Shown: in pieces, positions 1 to 4,913 of the stretch
Layout: the number at the start of each line of letters is the position of its first letter
How positions within the stretch are numbered: the first letter of the stretch is position 1
From: Verrucomicrobia bacterium UBA6775
GTDB taxonomy: Bacteria > Verrucomicrobiota > Verrucomicrobiia > Limisphaerales > UBA1096
Reading direction: 5' to 3'
Assembly: GCA_002453165.1 (NCBI GenBank)
Contig: DKGH01000027.1
Span: forward strand, 1-9,771
DNA length: 9,771 bases
Notes under the pieces: model-generated
What the model was told of the DNA's origin: nothing
What the model saw: only the letters and a program-made list of their open reading frames with translations
The model's database searches: none
Position numbers and translations under genes: made by a program

Positions 1-762
1 ATCCTCGCCTCGTTGCTACTCCCCGCATTGGCCAAGGCCAAGAGCACAGCGACCGGGGCGGTGTGTCAATCCAACCAAAAACAGATCGGTTTGGCCTGGT
101 ACATGTATCAGGATGAAAATGACGGCAACATGATGGCCGCCGAGTACAAAGGACGGATACTGGCTGGCGGGATGTTTTTTCCAATCGATTGGCCGTGGCC
201 GCCGCCGGGCATCAAAAATAATGAACAGGCACTAGCTTACATCAAGGAGCGCTTGGAAATGAGTCCCCTATGGCCATACGCATCCTCGCACGAAGTCTAC
301 AACTGCCCGGGCGACGGACGCACGAAGTTGCAGTGGGGCAGGGGTTGGACGTTTGATTCTTACGCCAAGGCGGGTGGTCTTAACAACACCGGCAATATGG
401 GCTGGGCTGATGGCATGCGACTGCACATCACCAAGTTTTCCCAACTCATCAATCCGAGCGACAAGTACGTGTTCGTGGAGGAGAGTAGCAAGTATGCCGG
501 AGGCCATGGCGGTGCTAATTTAGGCCCATGGGCGCTTGATCCTGAGAACAAGCAATGGATTGATCCGGTTGCGGTTTGGCACAACGGCGCAAGCACGTTC
601 AGCTTTGCCGATGGCCATGCGGAGAGCCATCGCTGGCTGGAAGTCGCCACCAGACAGTCGTCGGGTGATAATAGTCAATTCTTTTGGTCAGGTCCGAAAA
701 ACGACCGAGATTTCGCATGGTGTCTCGAGCGCTACGCCTGGAAAGGCAACAGCCGCCCATAA
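1..762 (+). CDS. Prepilin-like (type II secretion pseudopilin) protein with H-X9-DG motif, 5' partial
   Basis: The reading frame is open from base 1, so the true start lies before the window; a TTG at 13 is only an internal codon. The first visible residues, ILASLLLPALAKAK, are the end of the hydrophobic helix of a type IV prepilin N-terminal methylation segment (the FTLIELLVVIAIIAIL part would lie just upstream). The stretch after it (CQSNQKQIGLAWYMYQDEND) is the usual continuation in Verrucomicrobiota and Planctomycetota pseudopilin-like proteins. Near the C-terminus, WHNGASTFSFADGH (about 577-618) has His, nine residues, then Asp-Gly, which is the H-X9-DG motif of this family. These proteins are abundant paralogues in the phylum, are thought to be processed by a prepilin peptidase, and have no assigned specific function. 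It ends at a TAA at 760-762, right before a 14-bp palindrome. Codon TTG-GCC-AAG at 28-36 contains the TTGGCCAA core seen elsewhere. Confidence 0.85.
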   Translation: MLASLLLPALAKAKSTATGAVCQSNQKQIGLAWYMYQDENDGNMMAAEYKGRILAGGMFFPIDWPWPPPGIKNNEQALAYIKERLEMSPLWPYASSHEVYNCPGDGRTKLQWGRGWTFDSYAKAGGLNNTGNMGWADGMRLHITKFSQLINPSDKYVFVEESSKYAGGHGGANLGPWALDPENKQWIDPVAVWHNGASTFSFADGHAESHRWLEVATRQSSGDNSQFFWSGPKNDRDFAWCLERYAWKGNSRP

Positions 763-764
763 AC

Positions 765-778
765 CGCTTGGCCAAGCG
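765..778. repeat. 14-bp perfect palindrome CGCTTGGCCAAGCG
   Basis: This perfect palindrome starts two bases after the TAA of the prepilin-like gene. It contains the decamer CTTGGCCAAG that recurs through the window. No T-run follows on either strand, so it does not look like a complete intrinsic terminator. Confidence 0.8.
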
Positions 779-780
779 AG

Positions 781-958
781 AGGTAGGTGCGGCTGTCCCC
801 AGCCGTCCTAAAAAAACCAAGGGGCGCTGAGACATCAGCCAGTTGTGAGCTTTTAAAGGACGCAGATCGACGCAGATTGGCAGGATTAAAAATGATCTGT
901 GAAAATCCGTTAAATCTGTGTCTCAACCCTAGGACGCCTGAGACAGTCGTCCCTACCT
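781..958. repeat. Spacer with diverged inverted copies of a ~30-bp repeat
   Basis: The spacer 763-966 holds no credible gene. Its left end (781-810, beginning AGGTAGGTGCGGCTG) and its right end (930-958, read on the other strand as AGGTAGGGACGACTG) align at roughly 23 of 30 positions with one gap, so they are inverted copies of one unit. A third, shorter and more diverged copy lies at 821-840 (GGCGCTGAGACATCAGCC), in the same orientation as the right-hand copy. Each unit has a small internal hairpin (CGGCTG at 790-795 with CAGCCG at 800-805 in the left copy). The layout resembles dispersed non-coding repeats of the REP/MITE kind rather than a gene. No target-site duplication was recognised. 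Confidence 0.6.
860..921. repeat. ACGCAGAT-type interspersed repeat with imperfect hairpin
   Basis: ACGCAGAT occurs twice with a 10-base period (860-867 and 870-877). The arm 870-887 pairs with 904-921 at about 13 of 18 positions around a short A/T-rich loop. Similar strings (ACGCAGAT repeats with ATCTGTGAAAATCCGT) are remembered from intergenic regions of many unrelated bacteria; that recognition is from memory and was not searched. The element sits between the inverted ~30-bp units, and its low GC contrasts with the flanking genes. Confidence 0.55.
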
Positions 959-966
959 TGGCCCAA

Positions 967-1995
967 TCAGGTGAGTTGCTCGAAGGCGGCGAGTACTTGG
1001 TCGATTTCTTCGCGGCTGACCGTGAGATTGGTGACGGCCCGGAGGGTGTTTGGGCCGGTGTCGAGCAGGCGCACGTTTAAGTCTTCTAGGCGCTTGGCCA
1101 AGTCGCCGGCACTCTGTTTCTCGGTGTCGATAAACACCATGTTAGTCTCCGCCCCGGCCTCGTCTACCTTCAATCCAGAGAGCTTGGCCAAGCCCTTGGC
1201 TAGGCGCTGGCAGTTTTTGTGATCGTCAGCCAGGCGGGCGTGGTTGTGGTCGAGGGCGTGCCGGGCCGCTGCGGCGAGGATGCCCACCTGCCGCATCGCG
1301 CCTCCCTGTTGTTTCCGATAGTATCGCGCCCGGGCGATGGCCTTTGCCGAACCGGCCAGTGCGGAGCCGACCGGTGCCCCGAGTCCCTTCGAAAAACAGA
1401 CGCTCACGGTGTCGAACTGCGCCGCGTATTCCCGTTCGCTGATGCCACTTGCGGCTGAGGCGTTCCAGAGTCGCGCGCCGTCGAGGTGCAGCGCTAGGTT
1501 GTGACGGCGTGCCGTTTCGGCGACGGACTTGATTTGCTCCAACGGCCAGACACTGCCGCCGCCGCGGTTGTGGGTGTTCTCGAGGCAGACCAGGCTGGGC
1601 TGGGCAAAATGATCGTCGTGCGGCGGGATGGCGGCCTCGACCTGTGCGGCGGTGAACTGCCCGCGTTGGCCATCGAGCAGCTTTGAGTGCACCCCGGCCA
1701 GGGCGGCAGGGGCGCCGGCTTCGTAAAAATAAATGTGTGCGTTGGCGTCCAGCAGCATGGCATCGCCAGGGCGGGTGTGCACGCGGATGGCCAGTTGATT
1801 GGCCATGGTGCCGGACGGGACGAACACGGCGGCCTCCTTGCCGAGCAGGTCGGCGGTATGCTGCTCGAGCGCATGAACAGTGGGATCGTCGCCCAGCACG
1901 TCGTCGCCGACCACGGCCCGCGCCATGGCCTCGCGCATGCCGTCGTCGGGCTGGGTGATGGTGTCGCTGCGTAGGTCGATTTTGCTGTTGAGCAT
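967..1995 (-). CDS. ltaE: Low-specificity L-threonine aldolase (PLP enzyme)
   Basis: This enzyme cleaves L-threonine or L-allo-threonine to glycine and acetaldehyde in the cytoplasm, using pyridoxal phosphate. The 342-aa product has the usual family length and aligns end to end with what I know of E. coli LtaE. It has IDLRSDTITQP at residues 6-16, GDDVLGDDPTV at 30-40, the PLP-stacking His in DANAH (His87), LENTHN at 138-143, LDGARLWN (Asp172, Arg175) and the PLP-lysine motif CFSKGLGAPVGS (Lys203). GGAMRQVGILAAA also matches. The ATG at 1995 was chosen because the conserved IDLRSD follows it at once; a TTG at 2052 would add 19 unconserved residues. No clear Shine-Dalgarno is present; a small hairpin (GGGGA 2001-2005 with TCCCC 2009-2013) lies just upstream. 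Two CTTGGCCAAG palindromes fall in its C-terminal half (LAK codons). It is transcribed away from the pyr genes and has no obvious terminator. Confidence 0.93.
   Translation of the reverse strand: MLNSKIDLRSDTITQPDDGMREAMARAVVGDDVLGDDPTVHALEQHTADLLGKEAAVFVPSGTMANQLAIRVHTRPGDAMLLDANAHIYFYEAGAPAALAGVHSKLLDGQRGQFTAAQVEAAIPPHDDHFAQPSLVCLENTHNRGGGSVWPLEQIKSVAETARRHNLALHLDGARLWNASAASGISEREYAAQFDTVSVCFSKGLGAPVGSALAGSAKAIARARYYRKQQGGAMRQVGILAAAARHALDHNHARLADDHKNCQRLAKGLAKLSGLKVDEAGAETNMVFIDTEKQSAGDLAKRLEDLNVRLLDTGPNTLRAVTNLTVSREEIDQVLAAFEQLT
1093..1102. repeat. CTTGGCCAAG palindrome inside ltaE
   Basis: This copy of the recurring decamer is read on the - strand as codons TTG-GCC-AAG (Leu-Ala-Lys) in the sequence DLAKRLEDL of the aldolase. 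Confidence 0.75.
1183..1192. repeat. CTTGGCCAAG palindrome inside ltaE
   Basis: This copy encodes Leu-Ala-Lys in GLAKGLAKLSG on the - strand. The neighbouring LAK (1195-1202 region) carries a partial copy, CTTGGCTAGG on the + strand. Confidence 0.75.
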
Positions 1996-2105
1996 GGGCG
2001 GGGGAGCATCCCCGTTTGCCCGGGCGGAGGCAACGCTTTTGGCACGGGCCAAGCTGCGTAAGGGGTTGCGCTAGCCACGGCTGGTGGTAGGTTTTCCGAG
2101 TCTGA

Positions 2106-2309
2106 ATGGGTGACAAACAAACAGGATTGGACGATACCCTGCTGGAGAAATCCTCGCTGTATCAGCGTTATCTCACGGAGCGGGACGAGATTCTCCGGCA
2201 CAAATGGCTTGAATCCGAGAAGGAAGGCCACGACATTGGCTTCGAGCGCGCCTTGGTGGACTGGGTGCTTAATCACCGCAGTAAGTGGCGGAAAAAAAAC
2301 CCGCACTAA
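2106..2309 (+). CDS. Small charged protein of unknown function (67 aa)
   Basis: I do not recognise a characterised family. The 67-aa product is highly charged, with no signal peptide or membrane segment. It contains LYQRYLTERDEILRHKWLESEKEGHDIGFERALVDWVLNHRSKWRK, which reads like one compact, mostly helical domain; the HKW-SEK-GHDIG-FE-AL-DW pattern looks conserved-protein-like rather than random. It starts at an ATG 110 bases from the divergent ltaE start, with no good ribosome binding site; a weak promoter-like pair (TTGCGC at 2066, TAGGTT at 2088) precedes it. It ends about 20 bases before the PyrR-binding leader of pyrR, so it may be the first gene of the pyr transcript or a separate gene whose 3' end abuts that leader. 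No strong terminator separates it from the leader. A real gene is likely; its function is open. Confidence 0.65.
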   Translation: MGDKQTGLDDTLLEKSSLYQRYLTERDEILRHKWLESEKEGHDIGFERALVDWVLNHRSKWRKKNPH

Positions 2310-2332
2310 ATCACCATCCGCCAGTTTCCTTT

Positions 2333-2367
2333 AATGCGATCCCGAGAGGTTGCGAAGGGGCATGAGC
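2333..2367 (+). promoter_or_regulatory. PyrR-binding RNA loop (anti-antiterminator) of the pyr leader
   Basis: Bases 2338-2351, GATCCCGAGAGGTT, match the known PyrR-binding consensus ARUCCNGNGAGGYU at 13 of 14 positions; only the first base differs. The context folds as expected. The lower stem is ATGC (2334-2337) with GCAT (2360-2363). The conserved loop lies above it, with CC at 2341-2342 able to pair with GG at 2348-2349. In Bacillus, PyrR bound to UMP holds this RNA structure and so blocks the antiterminator. The location, directly before pyrR-pyrB and ahead of a terminator, supports the same role here. A match of this length next to pyrR is unlikely to be chance. Confidence 0.85.
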
Positions 2368-2400
2368 AAAACGACTGGACAACGCTTCAAGTTGCGAACC
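2348..2400 (+). promoter_or_regulatory. Candidate antiterminator helix of the pyr leader
   Basis: GGTTGCGA (2348-2355), the 3' half of the PyrR loop, can pair with TTGCGAACC (2392-2400), the 5' arm of the following terminator. The helix has eight pairs, one of them G-U, with one bulged G at 2396. Forming it would disrupt both the PyrR-binding loop and the terminator, as an antiterminator must. The pairing was found by hand and its stability was not calculated. Confidence 0.55.
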
Positions 2401-2428
2401 GGCAGAATCGGCTGCGGTTCGTTTTTTT
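2395..2428 (+). terminator. pyr attenuator: intrinsic terminator before pyrR
   Basis: CGAACCG (2395-2401) pairs perfectly with CGGTTCG (2415-2421). A further CAG/CTG step (2403-2405 with 2412-2414) lies inside, with one bulged G, and seven T (2422-2428) follow at once. The T-run ends on the base before the GTG taken as the pyrR start, so this hairpin sits in the leader of pyrR and fits an attenuator rather than the end of the upstream gene. Confidence 0.85.
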
Positions 2429-2992
2429 GTGCCCCCATCCCACGCTGTGTCTGACGGAAAAACCATACTCGACGCCGACGCGATCCAGCGTGGCCTGACG
2501 CGGGTCGCCCACGAGATCGCCGAGCGCAATACGGACATCGACCGCGTTGGCCTGATTGGCATCCAACGCGGCGGCATTCATCTGGCCAGGCGCCTGGCCA
2601 GGCTGCTGGGCGACATCTGGGGGCAGCCGGTCCCGTGCGGCGTGATTGATGTCAGCATGCATCGCGACGACATCGCCCACCGGGGCGTGGTCACCGTGCA
2701 GCCCACCGAGGTGCCGTTTGATGTCGAGGGCCGGATCATCGTGCTGGTGGACGATGTGTTGTTCAAGGGCCGGACCGTCCGCGCCGCGCTCGATGCGGTG
2801 CATTACCTCGGCCGGCCGCAGTGCATTCAGCTCGCGGTGCTGGTGGATCGCGGCCACCGCGAACTGCCGATCAAGCCGGACTTCGTCGGCAAGAATGTCC
2901 CAACCGCGCTGGACGAGCGCGTTCAGGTTTCCCTTACCGAGACCGGTGGCGACGACACGGTCTCGCTGCATCCATTAAACCCCAACGAATGA
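2429..2992 (+). CDS. pyrR: PyrR: pyr-operon RNA-binding attenuation regulator / uracil phosphoribosyltransferase
   Basis: PyrR senses UMP and binds pyr leader RNA to cause termination; many members also make UMP from uracil and PRPP. The 187-aa product matches the family along its length: ILDADAIQRGLTRVAHEIAERN at residues 13-34 (the Thr-Arg and His there belong to the RNA-binding region in Bacillus PyrR), GLIGIQRGGIHLARRLA, the PRPP loop IVLVDDVLFKGRTVRAALDA at 104-123, and QLAVLVDRGHRELPIKPDFVGKN at 134-156. Lys113 stands where Bacillus PyrR has Thr (VLYTGRT). The GTG at 2429 lies directly after the attenuator T-run; a second in-frame GTG at 2447 would give 181 aa, closer to the usual ~180. 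Neither has a Shine-Dalgarno. The stop overlaps the pyrB start (ATGA, 2989-2992), implying coupled translation. It is probably controlled by its own product through the leader at 2333-2428. Confidence 0.93.
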   Translation: MPPSHAVSDGKTILDADAIQRGLTRVAHEIAERNTDIDRVGLIGIQRGGIHLARRLARLLGDIWGQPVPCGVIDVSMHRDDIAHRGVVTVQPTEVPFDVEGRIIVLVDDVLFKGRTVRAALDAVHYLGRPQCIQLAVLVDRGHRELPIKPDFVGKNVPTALDERVQVSLTETGGDDTVSLHPLNPNE

Positions 2993-3930
2993 ACTGGACC
3001 CGAAAACATCTGCTCGACATCGAGTCGCTGAGCGCCGAGGAGATTCGCACCATTCTCGACACGGCCCGTGCCTTCAAGGCGGTTGGCGAGCGCACCATCA
3101 AAAAGGTGCCGGCCCTGAGCGGACGCACCGTGGTGAACCTGTTCGTCGAGCCATCCACCCGCACGCGCATCAGCTTCGAGCTGGCGGCGATGCGGCTCAA
3201 CGCCGACGTCATCAACTTCACCGCCGAGGCCTCTTCGCTGCGCAAGGGCGAAACATTGCGCGACACCGGCAAGACACTCGAGGCGCTCAGCGCCGACGTC
3301 ATCATTATCCGGCACAGTGCCGAGGGGGCGCCGCACTTGCTCTCCCGCGTGGTGGATTGCAGCGTGGTCAACGCCGGCGACGGTGCGCACGAGCACCCCA
3401 CGCAGGCACTGCTCGACACCTTTACGATGGTGGAACGGAAGGGCGATGTCAGCGGGCTCAACGTCACTATCCTCGGGGACATCCTTTACAGCCGGGTGGC
3501 GCGGTCGAACATCTGGGCGCTGACCAAGCTCGGCGCGAACGTCACGCTCTGCGGCCCGCCGACGCTCGTCCCGCGCATCTACGAAAAAATGGGATGCCGC
3601 GTGACGCACAATGTGGACGAGGCGCTGGCCGACGCGGACGTGGTGGATCTGCTCCGCATCCAGCACGAGCGGCAGCGGCTCTCGGCCTTCCCGAGCATCG
3701 GCGAATACCGGTCGCTCTTCGGCCTGACGACCGAGCGATTCAACCGGCTCAAGCCGGACGCGATCGTGATGCATCCCGGCCCGATCAACCGCGGCGTCGA
3801 GATCGACAGCGAGATCGCGGATCATCCCCGGTCGACCATCCTCGATCAGGTCACCAACGGGCTCGCGGTGCGCATGGCGGTGATGTTTCTCGTCTCCGGC
3901 GGCAAGACACTGCCCGAGCCAGCCGAGTGA
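2989..3930 (+). CDS. pyrB: Aspartate carbamoyltransferase catalytic subunit
   Basis: This enzyme condenses carbamoyl phosphate with L-aspartate to carbamoyl aspartate, the committed step of pyrimidine synthesis, in the cytoplasm. The 313-aa length is normal for the catalytic chain. Visible motifs are the carbamoyl-phosphate loop EPSTRTRISFE (Ser56-Thr-Arg-Thr-Arg60), SSLRKGETLRDT (Lys86), HEHPTQALLD (His136-Gln139), GDILYSRVARSN, LLRIQHERQ (Arg223, Gln225) and HPGPINRGVEI (262-272). The start is the ATG at 2989, inside the pyrR stop region (4-base overlap); longer in-frame extension back to 2821 would lie within pyrR and is not conserved. No pyrI regulatory subunit and no pyrC follow, so the enzyme is probably of the unregulated-trimer or pyrC-associated kind, with dihydroorotase encoded elsewhere. 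Control is expected through the PyrR attenuator. The lipid kinase gene begins 13 bases after its stop. Confidence 0.96.
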   Translation: MNWTRKHLLDIESLSAEEIRTILDTARAFKAVGERTIKKVPALSGRTVVNLFVEPSTRTRISFELAAMRLNADVINFTAEASSLRKGETLRDTGKTLEALSADVIIIRHSAEGAPHLLSRVVDCSVVNAGDGAHEHPTQALLDTFTMVERKGDVSGLNVTILGDILYSRVARSNIWALTKLGANVTLCGPPTLVPRIYEKMGCRVTHNVDEALADADVVDLLRIQHERQRLSAFPSIGEYRSLFGLTTERFNRLKPDAIVMHPGPINRGVEIDSEIADHPRSTILDQVTNGLAVRMAVMFLVSGGKTLPEPAE

Positions 3931-3943
3931 CGGCGGTGGAAAA

Positions 3944-4867
3944 ATGAGCCGGCCCACCATCGCGTTGATTTTCAATCCCGCCGCCCGTGGCGACAAGGCG
4001 GCGCGGTTTCGCAAGTGGCTTGGCCAACTGCCGGCCGACGTGGCGTTGCTCGAGACATTCGCGCCCGGCAGTGCCACCGGTCTGGCCCGGCAGGCGGTGA
4101 AGGATGGTTTTCGTACCGTCGTCGCCTCCGGTGGCGACGGCACCATCAACGAGGTCGTCAACGGGCTTGGCCAAGCGCCACGAGCCCTTGGCCAAGTGCG
4201 GCTAGGCATCCTGCCGCTTGGCACGATGAACGTCTTCGCTCGTGAGCTGGGTATCCCACTGGCGACCAAACAGGCTTGGGACACGGTACGGCTTGGCCAA
4301 GCGCGCGCGGTCGATTTGCCCTTGGCCAGGCTGCAGACCGAGTCCGGCGAGGAGGAGCGGGCGTTCATCCAGATGATCGGTGCCGGGCTGGACGGCGACG
4401 CGGTGGGCGGCGTGAGCATTCCGCTCAAGCGCCGCGTCGGTGCGGCGGCCTATCTGGCCTCGACCCTGACCGCGCTACGGGCCAAGCCGCCCCGGCTCAC
4501 GGCCAGGTGGAATTTCGGCAGCGCGGAGGGCGAATGGATGTGCGTGGGCAACGGCACAATGTACGGCGGCCCCTTCACGCTCTTCCCCGATGCGAAGGTG
4601 AACGACGGTATGCTGGACCTCTGCGTGTTGCCTCGGGTGAACAGCGGGGTCATCGCACGGGCGGTCACGGCGATGCTGCTTGGACGGCTCGATCACTGGC
4701 CCGGGGTGACGTATCACCGGGTGCGTGAGGTGACGATCGAGGGCCCGGTCGGAACCCGCGTGCAGGCCGACGGCGATTTCGTCGGGACGCTGCCGATGCA
4801 TCTCCAAGTGTTGCCGCGCCGGTTGAACGTCCTCGTGCCCGACCCCTCCAACACGGCTGCTGATTGA
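3944..4867 (+). CDS. Diacylglycerol-kinase-family lipid kinase (YegS/DgkB-like)
   Basis: This 307-aa protein carries a DAGK catalytic domain (soluble YegS/BmrU/DgkB superfamily), which phosphorylates lipids such as diacylglycerol with ATP at the membrane face. Family motifs are IALIFNPAARG (residues 6-16), SGGDGTINEVVNGL (62-75, nucleotide-binding GGDGT), LGILPLGTMNVFAREL (87-102; Met and Val replace the common A/G-N-D), GAGLDGDAV (147-154) and QADGDFVG (274-281, near the usual DGE). The exact lipid substrate cannot be told. The ATG has a GGTGG-like sequence a few bases upstream and lies 13 bases after pyrB, so it is likely in the same transcript, though no link to pyrimidine synthesis is known to me. 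Four TTGGCCAA cores sit in it, all read CTT-GGC-CAA (Leu-Gly-Gln) at residues 26-28, 75-77, 82-84 and 117-119. Residues 75-86 look like an insertion between conserved motifs. Confidence 0.87.
   Translation: MSRPTIALIFNPAARGDKAARFRKWLGQLPADVALLETFAPGSATGLARQAVKDGFRTVVASGGDGTINEVVNGLGQAPRALGQVRLGILPLGTMNVFARELGIPLATKQAWDTVRLGQARAVDLPLARLQTESGEEERAFIQMIGAGLDGDAVGGVSIPLKRRVGAAAYLASTLTALRAKPPRLTARWNFGSAEGEWMCVGNGTMYGGPFTLFPDAKVNDGMLDLCVLPRVNSGVIARAVTAMLLGRLDHWPGVTYHRVREVTIEGPVGTRVQADGDFVGTLPMHLQVLPRRLNVLVPDPSNTAAD
4166..4196. repeat. Two CTTGGCCAAG palindromes 21 bp apart inside the lipid kinase
   Basis: Copies lie at 4166-4175 and 4187-4196. They are in the same frame, both encoding Leu-Gly-Gln, and their centres are exactly seven codons apart. 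They fall between the GGDGT and PLGT motifs of the kinase, where relatives are remembered to be shorter. Confidence 0.75.
4292..4301. repeat. CTTGGCCAAG palindrome inside the lipid kinase
   Basis: It encodes Leu-Gly-Gln in VRLGQARAVDLP and extends to GCTTGGCCAAGC (4291-4302). A one-mismatch copy, CTTGGCCAGG, follows at 4321-4330, and a core-only copy lies upstream at 4020-4027. Confidence 0.75.
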
Positions 4868-4913
4868 AATGATTTCTTGCCGCACGCGCCGACTTCACCA
4901 AGGCTGACCACGC

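Noticed and set aside
790..816. Possible terminator: CGGCTG/CAGCCG hairpin with nearby A-run
   Set aside because: No T-run follows the stem on the + strand, and on the - strand the seven T (810-816) come before the hairpin rather than after it. The hairpin is better explained as part of the repeat unit.
2001..2013. GGGGA/TCCCC hairpin upstream of the ltaE start as a regulatory element
   Set aside because: A five-pair stem with a three-base loop in GC-rich DNA is likely by chance, and no known ligand-binding RNA motif is seen around it.
1226..2306. Two further - strand frames overlapping ltaE (1226-2116 and 1494-2306)
   Set aside because: They overlap ltaE in other frames of the same strand and translate to Arg/Pro-rich low-complexity sequence; ltaE itself is unambiguous.
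2587..2616. Tandem CTGGCCAGGC(G/T) repeat in pyrR
   Set aside because: It encodes the conserved LARRLARLLG helix of PyrR; the repeat follows from Leu-Ala-Arg codons and has the CTGGCCAG rather than the CTTGGCCAAG core.
2923..4428. Long open frame on the - strand (501 codons)
   Set aside because: It lies antisense to pyrB and the lipid kinase, both strongly identified. The Arg/Pro/Ala-rich translation has no family motif and is the usual by-product of GC-rich codon use.
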